Assembly: GCA_029747015.1 (NCBI GenBank)
Contig: JAKOGI010000109.1
Span: 124,001-188,000, forward strand
Source: Carnegiea gigantea
Taxonomy: Eukaryota > Streptophyta > Magnoliopsida > Caryophyllales > Cactaceae
Reading direction: 5' to 3'
Length of the DNA: 64,000 nt
The notes under the pieces are model-generated. The model did not search any database. It was not told the origin of the DNA and saw only the letters and a program-made list of their open reading frames with translations. The translations under genes were made by a program, and so were the position numbers. The stretch's first letter is position 1. Each line of letters starts with the position of its first letter. Of the stretch, positions 25,361 to 37,299 are shown one piece after another.

Positions 25361-27057
25361 AAGAGCTACTGTAACCATCATAAAGCAATCTGGAAAACTA
25401 TAGTCTGAAGATCAATTTGGAAGCTATAATGTCTCACTAGTGTAGGTACAGATGACTAGAAGTATACATGAGTTTAATGGCATCTCCAACTGTACACATC
25501 TAAAGAGTCATTATCCTTCCATTACCTCTAAAGTAGCATTCGGTTGGAAGTATTGCAATTAGTATGTAACGAAATCAACCATGTAATGCAATTTTCAATA
25601 AAATAGAATGGAATAATGATTGCATTATAATGTTTGATTACGTAGTTTTTACAATTGTAATGAGATGAATTCATTTGTAAACAATACTTCATTTTACCCA
25701 TGGCATGAAGTACTCGCAATTCATTTGACATGTCATTTGCTTACTTTAATTATTTGCAGCTTCGTTAATAATTATCATTCAATATATCATCATCATGATC
25801 ATGATACTTCACATGAAACCGACTCCACTCTATTTCCTCTAATTAACAATAATGTCATGTTACTCAAGTTTAGCAAGTAGAAAGATAAGAAGAAGAAGAA
25901 GATGATGATAATGAGAGAGGCGAAGATATAATAATGTCTAGCTTGTACAAAAATACAGTTACAATAATATGATCATAGGATAGGTTAAACTTTATCTAAT
26001 ATGGAGAGGATAGGGAAGGAGGGTGAGGGAGCCTTCAAACTTTAAAAACGTGGTGGTGTACTAAGAGATGAGAAGCAAAGGAGAGACACAAGAGAAAAGA
26101 GAGAGAGAGTTCCCAAATATCGTAGTTTATGGTTAGGTAGACTTTAATTAAAAGGTATGTAATCACAATAGTTTAGAAAAAGTCAAGCAATAGTATGTGC
26201 ACAGATTGAGGCCAACATGATTATAATGCAATTTTGATACATCCCTTAATGGAATCATCATCACCATTTTAATTGCATTACCGCCTTGATTACATAGAAT
26301 CAAACGAGTCATAATGTCCTTTGTCTATGTTCAACCGGACTGACTATAATATTTGTGATCAAATATTTCACTTGCTTCTCCGAAGTGCCTCGTAATCCTT
26401 TGATTCCCTTCTATCGACAAAATACATTGTCTCTTTTGAAAGTATTAACTACCAAGACAATTTTTACCGATTGTAATAGCCATTTAAGCATTCTAATCGC
26501 CGTGTGTTGTATATAATTCTTAGAAGTAAATCATCCCAAGAAAATTAAGTAGGAATTGATCATACGCCCCTGGCCGACCTCATTAGACTCATGGTATCAC
26601 TACATAGTCTTCAGCTATAATAGAGGAAGCTGCTTCCACTGTTTTAGAGACCTACCTGGCTTATTGAGGATAGAAGCTTTTGTATATGCCATCAACTAGC
26701 AACCAGCAGCCAGATCTCCTTTAGGTTAAAGGTCCTTGAGAACGTGGACTTTGTGAATGGGAAGGGTATCCATCAGAGAATCTATAGCCTCTTATCCACC
26801 CACTCTATGCGCACGTAGCATGTCCAAATTAGGCTTTGGCTTCAATTTCTCAAAACCATTGGACCTCTTCTGATTTGATTTCTAGGTGGTGTAGAACCCC
26901 AAAAACCTATTTACAACCCAAGGCTGAAAAACATGGGGTTCAGTATTGACGTCCTCTCAACAACCAAGGACCCAAGTTTAAGATCGTCAACCACGAGTTC
27001 GACAATAGCAAGGCTCCTGAAAATATTGCTTGGAGGATAATTCTACGCAATTAATTA

Positions 27058-27168
27058 GCCCCTCCGTCCCATAATAATAGTCCGTCTTAGAAATAAAAGC
27101 CTTACTTATATCTCACAGAAAGTGGGCTTTTAGTTCTAAGAGGGGCAAATATTTCTGGACGGAGGCAG
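27058..27168. mobile_element. Stowaway-like MITE
   Basis: The left end CCCCTCCGTCC and the right end GGACGGAGG are inverted, the Stowaway-type terminus, with TA on both flanks (27056-27057, 27169-27170). Inner arms CTTAGAAATAAAAGCC and GGCTTTTAGTTCTAAG also pair, as is usual for these hairpin elements. About 111 bp, non-coding. Confidence 0.85.
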
Positions 27169-27441
27169 TAGTTATCTACCATAAGACCACCTGGTTAGAA
27201 CAAAGTCATAAAGATGGTGTAGAAGCTACCACCAAATAAACCTCCAGCAACCCAACATTTCACACTTCTGTACACAAATGGTGTCATGGCCTACCAATCA
27301 CAGGCTCAACACCTCTGTTGACAAACTATACAATGGCAGCACTTGACCTTAATTAGTTCCTAACTACAACCTACACAGCTAAGTATACTTACTAGAATAA
27401 AACAGCTCAAATATGAAGTGTAGCATGCGCAATTGATGCCT

Positions 27442-30400
27442 CTATGAATGAGCCAAACCCTTCCAGGAGGTCTCAAAGTCAAATAAAAGCATACCTGCAT
27501 CTACGGCCATTGAAGGTTGATTACTCATATTGAACAAGTCAGAACTATCTTGTCCACCAAGAATCGGGTCATTTTCCGGAAGCCAGCGATCAAGATCGAA
27601 ATCTAGGGAACTGGAACTCAAACTACCAGAGATCTGTGGATTATGCTCAATTGATGGTAATAGTTCGTTCCCGGGAACTGCACCTTCAGCTTGTCGGTTC
27701 TCTGCTGAAAGTTGTTGGTAGGTCTGTGCAATACTGTTCGTTGAGTTCAACGTATTATAAGGATAAGCTGAGCAAGAAAAACTCTGGACAGCTTCTGAAG
27801 GTTGACGTATCCTCGGAGCAATGCTGCTCAACCCATCACTAGCGTTACCAGGAAAACTAGGGCCAGTAACATTTTGTATAACCGCTGAAGATTGTTGGCT
27901 GCCCAATGTGACACCGTAGACCGCATTAGAGGTATTACAATCCATGACAGGCCAAGAACCATTTTGAATCTGACTCCCAGATGAATAAGCCCAAGGATTA
28001 TCAGTTGTTCCAACAGTAGACTGACCATATACTGGGAATTGTGAAGTTGGAGTTTGAGCAACTGAGTTATTATAGCTTTGGGTGTGTGAAGGCAACGTCG
28101 CCGTAGATATACCGCTAACAATCGGCTGATTAGAACTGATGTTCCCACCCAAGTGAGGGGAAGACTCTGTTAGGTTAATGGAATTGATTTGAGCAGATTT
28201 TCCAACTAATGTGCCATTCAGCATCTGCTGCCAGTATGACGCACTATTGTTTTGTGGTAGGTAAGCAGAATGCTTCGCCACCCCTGTCCTACTGGTGAAT
28301 CCAGACCTCTTGAACACAGACCGAGAAGAGGCCAAATTAGGAGCTATTGAATTTCTATGGGTTGGTGTACTAATATTACAAGCCCCAAGGGGTTGCCCCC
28401 TGACCTGATGTGGCTGGAATCTGCTTCTTGGCACAGCAATACTGGGTCTCTGACTTCGACTGTGGCTAATAATATTTGGAAGGCCAAAAGATGAGGACAC
28501 TCCACAGGTGGAGGCTGGCCTTAGAACTGGAGTGGGTTGTGCAGAGGTCTGCTGCAATTGGGCAAGTCTAGATAGGGAATCAGCAGCAGGTTTGGCAATG
28601 GGTGCTGGAGGGTTCTTCGACTCTCTCATCTTTTTTCTCTCAAGTTTCCAGTACTCTAGCTTATCCGTGGCACAACAATGATCGACGACTGAGTCTCCAG
28701 AGCCCCAATAAGCACATGGTGCAAGCGAGTCACAAACATAACAATGGCACTGCATTCCACCAAGAGCATAATCACATTCAGTGATATGTGTTCCAGGAAG
28801 ACCAAACAAGTTCCACAAAAAGACATGTCAGAAGCACAAACTAACCAGATCACAATGACTTTCATGTGGGGTTGAACCAAATGGAAATTTGGCACAGAGA
28901 TGTCGGGAATGAGGATAATCCCTGCATGCAACCTGCAATAGAGTTTAACAATGAGACCTATGCTAATGGCTTGAAAGGATAAAGGCTGAATCAATTTTTT
29001 TGGGGGGGGGGGGGGGACTCAAACAATCAATTAAAAGCAGCAATTCTTCTTCAGCTGCGCTCAATATGTTTACCATGACAGTTGGTCAAGGCAACCATTG
29101 CAATAGATGCAACAAAATTGTTACGGATGAAATCCTCACTAAAAAATAATTTCTCTTGACCGCACAACAAAATTATACCATCCACTTCTGCTTGAATAAA
29201 AAAAAATTAACGAGATCACAAATGAACCACCACTACAAAAGGCATACACTAATGTCACCAAGCTGGAAAACTTCAAAAATATGACTATTGGTGATTAAGA
29301 ATACAAGAATCGAAACACTAAGAATCTAAGACATGGTCCATTAGTGTCAGCAATCTGAAAAAAGGAAAAGAAAAAATATCAGGTTCTGTGAAGACTGGTG
29401 CTTCACAGATCATCAGATGGAGCTGCGCAAATCATACCAATGCACCTGAATGCAATCACTCCCTGAGAATACTTGGATGCCTGAAAGATGGCTCGGCATG
29501 AGCCAGCACATTAGAGAGCATTGGTAGTTTGCCCAAATTTCACCACTGATATCTGGAGTCTGGACTAAAAATTCTAGGCAGTCATTAAAGAAAACAAAAT
29601 CATAGAATGGGGAAAGTGCACAAAGTGACAGAGATATAGGGAGACCAGTTGCTGGATACATGTAGGTTATACAGTGATAGGGTTGAAGAAAGAACCTATA
29701 TTGAAGGCGGCCATGAATTAGATTCAATAATTTAGAGGGGATATAATAGTTAAAATTAATTCAATTTCACCCAATTTATCACACTATATAACCAAAAAAG
29801 TAACCTGTATGCGAAGGGCCGATGGGGTCAGAGACTCGGGGTCGTGGCTGCCTTTCATCCACTAGAAGCTTCGAGCCACCGGGGGGGGGGGGGAGTCAAT
29901 GACAGTGTTGCAATTACCCATGCTTCGAAACTTCATTAGGAAGTATGGAAATATGGGTGTAGTAAAGGGTAACATTTACCCTACTTATCTATCAATATCA
30001 TCAATTTTCTAACTCTCCAATTCAAAGTGTAACTCTGAAGATACGGAGCAAGCAACACAATTTCCTAAATAAAGATATGATAAACCCTCATTAAATCTCC
30101 TGGGCTCGAATTCCAATCTATCCTTCTAGACTTTAGATTCTGTGGTTATTTAAAAAAATGAAAATAAAAACAATGAAAGTCCAAAGCATTTAGTGAACAT
30201 CATAAAAAACCCCAAAAGTTCAAGCAATTCATAGATATAGAAACCATAAATTCAAGAGGGAAACCAAAATGCAGACAATACCATCTCGTACCCATTTGAG
30301 TTGGGATGAAGGAACCATCCCCCCCCCCCCCCAAAAAAAAAAAAAACCCTTTAATCGCAGATCCGCATGAACAGAAAAAGAAGAGATAACAAAAGGAGAG

Positions 30401-31293
30401 TAATTATGAAACAGGAAGTCAGTGGCAAAGCCGGTTTATGACCTTGAAAACACCTCGTTGCCAAAGTCCAGAGCATTGAAATACAGCTTAAGAATAAATA
30501 CTCACCCAAAACTAACAACCCAACAAGTAAAATGACTTCAACACAATCACATCACAACCCCATAAAAAGAATTCACCAAAAACACCAGCCTTTTGGAGAG
30601 CACTTTCCAAAGCATTCCAGCTGAAGAGGACTTGCACCAACTATAATTCGCACCCGATCAAACATCAACTCAAGAATACTTCAAATGACAAGCAGCAGTT
30701 TAAATTCAGAGTGCCAAGTAATATTTATAGGGTTTGGAGGGAAGGAGGGAAAATGAAAAATTCTATATTTGTAAAGCCCTGAAACTGAACTTCAGCTCCA
30801 GATGAAACAGTGGTGAAACAACAGAAACAACCAAGTACATAATTTCTAACCCTTAGTCACAAAACCAACTCAGTGGAGAGAGAAAGAGGGAGGGAGATAT
30901 TTATACCTGCCCCTTTTCGCCGACGATGACCAAATCATCGGAGTCCTCATCGGAACACTTGTCCTGGCCCAACTCCGTCACCTGCTTGGGCTTGTAAGGA
31001 TCGCAATTCAACACGACACAATCATCATTATCATCATCAAAACCATCATTTCGGTATCTGGGCACCAATACTTTAGCCCTCTTTGGCTTGGCGAGGACCT
31101 CCCCCACCACAACGACATCGTCCGAGTCATCATCGCCGCCATTGCTGGCTACATCTAAGGTGTAATTGACATCATCCTTACTGGGAACGTCTTCAAGAAA
31201 CTTGGAAACCCAATCGAAGTTGTCAGCGGTAGATGAATCGTCGAAACCCACCTCGTCATCGGAGCTGATGTCGAGAATAACGGTCTGATTCAT
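27442..31293 (-). CDS. RPM1-interacting protein 13 (RIN13)-like protein
   Basis: Three exons on the minus strand: 31293-30907, 28932-28846 and 28749-27442, with GT-AG junctions in phase 0, encoding 593 residues. Exon 1 (129 residues) starts MNQTVILDISSDDE and is very acidic. It has four hydrophobic patches next to acids: VILDI 5-9, VVVVGE 60-65, CVVLNCD 92-98 and LVIVGEKG 121-128. A basic patch KPKRAK sits at 69-74. Exon 2 and the start of exon 3 form a Cys/His-rich block, VACRDYPHSRHLC...HESHCDLCHCYVCDS, ending APCAYWGSGDS. This is the hallmark of the plant RIN13 family as I recall it. The long remainder is Ser/Asn/Gln-rich and probably disordered, ending LLFDFETSWKGLAHS. Arabidopsis RIN13 binds the RPM1 immune receptor and promotes resistance. 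A nuclear location is inferred from the basic patch. Intron 1 is about 1.97 kb and intron 2 is 96 bp. Confidence 0.88.
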
Positions 31294-31461
31294 CCGAAAA
31301 ATCCCTAAATTTTTGAGCTTTTAGAGATGGGATTTTTGAGGGCAGAATTCGTGCGGTCTGGTGGGGTTGGGGAAAGATGAAATACCCATCAAGGGGGCGA
31401 GATGAGAGTGAGAATCTTACAGGGGATTTGGAGTTGGAATTGGAAGTGTATGACTAAGAGG

Positions 31462-31470
31462 AAACCCTAA
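31462..31470 (+). promoter_or_regulatory. Telo-box upstream of the RIN13-like gene
   Basis: AAACCCTAA lies about 170 bp upstream of the start codon at 31293. The same motif is in the CLASP leader. A role is only inferred. Confidence 0.35.
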
Positions 31471-32046
31471 ATTTTAGAGACTGGGCAATGGAGAGAGGGA
31501 GGAGAAGAAAGAGGCAAAATCGAGAGCAACGAGGGAAGAGGAAGCGTGTGGTGTGTGAAGTATTGACTCAAAGTCGTTGGTCAGCCATGGCCCATGGGCC
31601 TTCTTTCTATCTTTAGGCTTTTTGGGGTGCAAAACCCATGGGCTTTCGCATTTGGGTTCGACTGTGTTCAAACGGACATACAAACATCTTTCAATTGGTG
31701 AAATTTTGATTTTGTTTAAATTTACCTTCTCTTTGCATAGAGGGCAACGAGGATAATAGGAATGGGAATGGGAATACAACTTCGTTGACTCTAAAAGGGT
31801 CTGTTTAAGATGAGAGTGAGTTAGATAAGTAAGTATAAACACGAGTAAAGGATAGAAAATAAGAGTAACTTGCTTGCTCTTATTTGAAAATTAAGAAGAA
31901 TAAGGATTACCCGTTATTTGACACAATATGGAAGTAAATAAGAGTGAATGAATGTTGAATGAATTAACAAATATGGCTTCACTAAATACATTAAAATATA
32001 TTATATTTAGATGTATGAGGACAAATAAGTAATTATATCATATTGT

Positions 32047-32508
32047 AAGGCCTGTTCTTTTCGCCTTATTTTGGCTGAACTTATTCTGAACTTATCTTAT
32101 CTGAACGTATTCCAAACTTTATTTACTGAACTTATTCTGAGCTATTCTGAACTGAACTTGTCTGAACTTATTCTGAACTTATTCTGAAATTATTTACTAA
32201 ACTTATTATTCTAAAGTTGTTGAACTAAACTTATTTGAACTTAATCTGAACTTTCTAAACTAAACTTATTCTGAACTAAAATTATCTGAACTTATTCTGT
32301 CTGAAAATAAGTCCAAGAGAATATACCCTTATTCTGAGCTGAACTTATCTAAACTTGTTCTGAACTTATTCTGAAGTTATTTACTAAACTTATTATTCTG
32401 AACTTTTTAAACTGAACTTATTCTAAAACTTTCTGAACTAAATTTATTTTGAATTAAACTTATCTGAACTTATTCTGTTTGAAAATAAATCAAAAAGAGC
32501 GGGCCCTT
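32047..32508. mobile_element. MITE built of CTGAACTTATT-type repeats
   Basis: Ends AAGGCCTGTTCTTTTCG and, inverted, CTCTTTTTG...AAGGGCCC. The interior is a degenerate array of (T)CTGAACTTATT(C) units. No coding. The terminal core TGTTCTTTTCG is shared with 3297-3544. Confidence 0.7.
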
Positions 32509-32580
32509 ACTCTTCCTTGCCCCTCCTTACATCCCATTTTGGAGAGTAAGAAGATGGGAAGTTGAGGAGGATAAAGAGAA

Positions 32581-33013
32581 GGCACTGTTCAGTATCGGAT
32601 AGCGGTTCAAGTATCATATAGTGGTTCAGATAATAGGTAGTTGTTTAGGTAGTGGATAGCGTTTTTAATTTAACTGTTAGCTGATAGATATTTAGCTGAG
32701 CAGTTGAAATAAATATGTTCGGCGAATTTAGTTGTTGGATTAGTTGATTAATGTAAATTGACATAAAAGGATATAGATAAATTTCAAATATAAAATTTCC
32801 AAAGGATATTCTTTGGCCAAAAATATGAAACGCTACTTTTGAATTCCAAACGTTAATACTAGTAGTTTTTTAGAAACGCTACTTAAGACATTAAACGCTA
32901 CTTAAAATGCTAGTCAAAATACTATGTTACCGAATACTAAAAATTATCTGATTAGTATATTAACTTAGTCAAAATGTCAAAAGCTACCTAAGATACTATT
33001 GCCGAACACGCCC
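32581..33013 (+). mobile_element. Harbinger/Tourist-like MITE, copy A
   Basis: About 433 bp with many AAACGCTACTT and AGCGGTTCAGATA-type subterminal motifs. The left end GGCACTGTTC is degraded; the right end reads GCCGAACACGCCC, then TA. It is closely similar to copies at 33016, 33266, 49990 and 51968. Copies with intact ends are flanked by TAA, so a PIF/Harbinger-type 3-bp duplication is inferred. Confidence 0.7.
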
Positions 33014-33015
33014 TA

Positions 33016-33262
33016 GGGCCCTGCTCGGCAAAATTAGCTATTTACGTAACGAATAGCAGTTCGGCCAAAAAATATGAAACGCTACTTTTGAATTTCAAAC
33101 GTTAATACTATTAGCTTTTTAGAAACACTGCTTAATACGTTAAACGTTACCTAAAATGTTAGTCAAAATACTATATTATTGAACACTAAAAATTATCTGA
33201 TGAGTATATTGACTTAATCAAAATGTCAAATGCTACCCAAAATGTTATTGTGGAACACGCCC
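33016..33262 (+). mobile_element. Harbinger/Tourist-like MITE, internally deleted copy B
   Basis: Starts GGGCCCTGCTCGGCAAAATT, nearly identical to copy C for about 50 bp, then jumps at AGCAGTTC|GGCCAAAAAATATG to the right half and ends ACACGCC followed by TAA. It is a deletion derivative of about 247 bp that abuts copies A and C, sharing single TAA/TA junctions with them. Confidence 0.75.
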
Positions 33263-33265
33263 TAA

Positions 33266-33697
33266 GGCCCTGCTCGGCAAAATTAGCTATTTACGTAACA
33301 AATAGCAGTTCAGATAGCGTATAGTTGTTTAGCTAGCGAATGGCGTTTATAATTTAGCTGTTCGCGGATAGATGTTTAGATTAACGGTTGAAACCAATGT
33401 ATTCGGTAAATTTAACTGTTATGATAGCTGATTAATGTAAATTGACATAAAAGGATATAGATGATTTCAAACGATAAAATTTTTAAAGGATATTATTTAG
33501 CTAAAAAATATAAAACGCTACTTTTAAATGTCAAACGCTAATACTATTAGTTTTCAAAAATGCTGCTTAAAACGCTAAACGCTACTTGAAATGTTAGTCA
33601 AAACACTAGTTTAGTGAATGCTGAAAATTAACTAATTAGCGTATTAACCCCGTCAAAACACTAAACGCTAACCAAAGTACTATTGCCGAACATAGCC
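33266..33697 (+). mobile_element. Harbinger/Tourist-like MITE, copy C
   Basis: About 432 bp, with TAA at 33263-33265 and 33698-33700 on both flanks. Ends GGCCCTGCTCGGC and GCCGAACATAGCC are inverted. Non-coding. Confidence 0.8.
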
Positions 33698-35085
33698 TAA
33701 GAGTAACTCTTCCTTTCATATTCTTGCTCCCATACACGAGCTAAATAGAGTATTTACTCTCTCTTGCCTTCCCTGACTCTCCCTTCTACTCCCCATCCAA
33801 ACAGACCATAAGTATTCTTCTTTGCATAAATTAAATGAGAAAGGGGACGGGATATTTCATACGTGTTCTTGTTCATCTCAAAGGGCAATAGAGTGAAAAT
33901 AATATTTCATCTACATTCTCCCCCCCCCTTTTTCCTATTTGCATGAGTATTTATAAGAACCAAGCTCCCTACATTTGAATCTCTCCAAAACTTATAACTG
34001 CAAAATTCATATCAAGAGTTTTTGTACCGTTCCTTTTTTTCATCCCATGAATATATTCAAAGAAGGCAAGCATCAGTCACTTTTATTACCTTTCACTGCC
34101 TTCATTTTTCTCCGTTGCTTTTCATATCCTTCCTCCTCATTTAGTCTTGATCCAAACTGAAATTTAGTGTGTTATTTCTTAAATGTTAGTTTTTTATTGG
34201 TTTTATTTTGTCCAACAAATTTATCTTAATAAATAAGATCTCTTTTTATTTAAATTGAATTTTTTACCATTATTTTATTTGACGCTGCATCATGTAATTT
34301 TTTTAATAAACACTATAGAGAGAATTAAAGTTTTTGCCAACTGGATAGGAACACAGGATTCAAATCAAATTATTCTTTTTCGAGATCGAATGTGAACCCA
34401 TATTACCTTAGTTGTTTCGGTTTTGTCAAATTTGCCCTACCTGCAGAGATGCTTTGCTAGTGGATGATACGACCCCAGAAAAGAAACAAGTTAAATGAGA
34501 AGCCCGTATTGGGTCGGGCCTGGTGCTGCATCATATTTGGGTTTTTTAATTTTATTTTATCATTCCAAGCAGAGTCTTGCGGTTTATTATTGTAACTTGC
34601 ATAGTGGAGAAATAAACGAGGGAAAGTGGGCGAATTTCAACAAATTCCCAGTAAGTGCGGCCACCGCACATGCAGCCAGAAAATTCCCACACAAAGTGCA
34701 ACTTCCATTGCATTCACCTTTCACATCAAGTTTGATATTAAGGCCATTTAATCTGAATTACGGTTACGGTCACAGGTCAGGCTTCTCCAATATAAAGTTT
34801 TTATTTAGGGTTTATAACTTGTGTATGTAGTTATGTACCATAATGCCCTTCCCACACCAAAAATGTATTTGATTTTTTTAATAAAAAAGGGAAATCAAAC
34901 TGGAGATTTGGGAATAATTCTTCCTTCATTGTCCCTGCTTCCCTATCCTTTTCCCTATTTTCATTGGTGCGGAGATTTTCCACCAACACAGGTTGGATCC
35001 CTGTTAGAGATTGGGTATTTCCGTCCCCGTTGCTATCCGTGTTCACAGTAAGTGCTTGGCCCACGAATGTAGCAAGCAAACACTA

Positions 35086-35400
35086 TGGCCCTATTCGTTT
35101 TCACGTTCATAATTAGTGGTAGCGCTTGGTAGTGGTTATCAGCTAGTGCTATCATTTTACCAGTAGCTACAAATAGTGATTAGCGTCTACTAACATTTAC
35201 TAGCGGATAGCTGCGATCATGGATGGTGTTCACAAATGGAAGTTAGCGGGCAATCGGAGTTTACCAACAGTGAGTAATGTTTACTAGCGGTAGAATTAAT
35301 ACTTAATTGTTCACGAAGGTTAGAACTCGAAGCGGTTAGAAACAGTTAACTATTACCAAACGCTTTATAACCGCTGAAATGATCAGGGTTTATATAACCA
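35086..35400. mobile_element. MITE-like element
   Basis: Begins TGGCCCTATTCGTTTTCACG and is filled with AGTG(G/A)TAGCG, TTACTAGCGG and AACCGCT-type short repeats in both orientations, ending near TTTATATAACC. It resembles the ends of the copies above but is a different family. The limits are uncertain. Confidence 0.4.
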
Positions 35401-37299
35401 AATACTCTAAGTACCCGATGCATTTCCACCTCAGTGATCCAATTAGGTAAATTTTGATGTGCTAATAAAGAGTCTGTGCTATCAACCTATCAATATATAT
35501 ATATATATTTATCATATAAATTGTTTTAATAATTTTTATTAATATGATTTTTACGAGTATGTATTTTTTAGAGTATATGTTTCCAAAAATATAATTTTAG
35601 AGAATATATTTCGAAAAATATAATAGATGCACTGGTGGAGCAGCTTCGATAAAGACCCCGCAACTGACACTGTTACTTTATCAAAAGCAAGCTATTAATT
35701 AATCCAACGGCAGGGATGAACAGCCAGTTGTCGAGTAGTGTTACTTGGGAGCATGTTCTGAGGAACGACCTTCTGTCACGTGCCAACCTGAAGTTTTATT
35801 TATTTTTTTTTCGGAGTAATTTTTATAATTTTAATTCATGTACATGGTTTGCATTGTTGATCGGCTATGCCCATTGGTCAATCTCAAGGTTAGGAGTCAC
35901 TTTTCCGATAGCACAAGTTTGATAAATGAACAAATTTTGAATTTTTTTTTTATTTTTTATAAATATATAGAAAATGATTATAATAAATATCAAGTTGATT
36001 GTGTTATCTGGCCTTTGCAAGGATACAGTTGGGATTCATCTAGCATATCTAATTTTGATTTTATACCGAGATCTTCTATCATTTAGTTATTTTTTAAATT
36101 ATACACCAAATAAAGAAACATAAAAAAACGCATGCTTGTATGCACACACATAAAAAATGTAGCTCTTCAGTATTAATTAAGCGGAAAAATAAACTATGAC
36201 AAAATAAATCCTATTACTAGAATGTTATATTGTTGGGAGATTGTTATTGTTTAAGAGCTATTGAAAATGTTCATATGTTTTCGATATTGGATTTAAGCTT
36301 GTTTCTTTAGTGACATACAAATTTTTTAACAATTACGACAATGAAGATTGTTATGATGGGTTTGTTCGTAAATAGTCAATCTAGATAGATTATGTTGCGC
36401 TAGTGAACATATAATGGGTTCATAGCACTCAATTCACGTGGTGGCATGTCAATTGCTGACAATTATGATCGCTTATCTTTGTTTAAATTGATGGGAGGCG
36501 ATCATAATAAATTTTTGTACGAAATTGACTCATCTTTTTGTATAAACCCCACATATTTTCCTGGTAAACTCATGCAAGGATATGTAAAGAAATTAAGATT
36601 ACAAGTTATCGAGAGCTTATGAAATGAATAAAAGTACCTCTCATGCATTTATTTATTTGTAACTATTCCTATTATTTAAGTGTAGAATATCAAGATTTTC
36701 AAAATCTTTTTAAAAAACTAAGAAAAACGCTTCTATATAAATTTTATCTTGAAATACATACAGTTTGTTTTTTGAAATTTATTGCAAATTAACACACAAG
36801 ATATCCAACATATTATGAGCACAAGTAAACTAGAGCATATAAAAAATAAAAAGAATTATCAATAATTCCCTAATATCATCAAGTATTGATTTATAATTAC
36901 TCTCGTCAAATTTATTACTTCATCAAACAAACAAAGGAATGTTAAATGGTAAAATTTTTGCATGTTATTTTTCTATTTTAACCCAATTACTTTTATATCA
37001 AATGGTAACATTCTATATGTGTCTGACTAACTTTAAAATATACTAGATAAATATATATCTTTTGTTCACATATAATATAAGCTGGAACATTTAAATTTTA
37101 ATTTAAAATGATACTAGGTTAAACCTTATCATTTATAACCATAGGCTCTACTAATACCGGTAACAATGATTTGTAAATTGCAAGTTTTTACTTTGCTTGC
37201 TATCATTGATCCAATTTCCATATTAACAAATCTTCCTAATTCCCTTGCTCTGTTGGCATGTAATCACAAAGCATATATTAATTCTTATTTTTCTTCACC

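Larger units (their letters stand above)
24249..27441. other. Intergenic region with repeat debris
   Basis: No gene was recognised. The region holds a SINE-like remnant (24855-24950), a T14G16 tract (25331-25360), an AAG/GAT-rich purine stretch near 25880-25920, a possible degraded MITE at about 25530-26315 with ends reading ATTCGGTTGG and TCAAACGAGT, and a Stowaway-type element at 27058-27168. The stretch 26570-27040 looks less AT-rich but gave no readable frame. Confidence 0.5.
31797..33806. mobile_element. Outer MITE interrupted by nested elements (possible)
   Basis: GGGTCTGTTT near 31797 and AAACAGACC near 33798 are inverted. The sequences next to them (GATGAGAGTGAG... and ...CTCCCCATCC) and similar 'TTACTCT' pieces at 32508-32584 and 33700-33790 suggest one element split by the insertions listed below. 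The outer ends are short, so this is a moderate-confidence reading. Confidence 0.45.
31294..37299. other. Divergent intergenic region with MITE island
   Basis: This lies between the divergent RIN13-like (-) and DENN (+) genes. The first roughly 300 bases are promoter/leader of the RIN13-like gene. A nested MITE cluster fills 31797-33806 and another MITE-like piece lies at 35086-35400. The rest is AT-rich without recognised content. An ORF at 31474-31842 (-) and small ORFs near 34.5-35.0 kb have no family features. Confidence 0.6.

Noticed and set aside
28750..28845. Alternative N-terminal extension of RIN13 exon 3 (MWNLFGLPGTH...)
   Set aside because: The segment is the 96-bp intron between phase-0 sites. 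Reading on from exon 2 meets a TGA at once, and the spliced join restores the Cys/His block.
31474..31842. 122-residue ORF on the minus strand upstream of the RIN13-like gene
   Set aside because: No family features, low-complexity ends, and it overlaps the likely promoter and the outer MITE.
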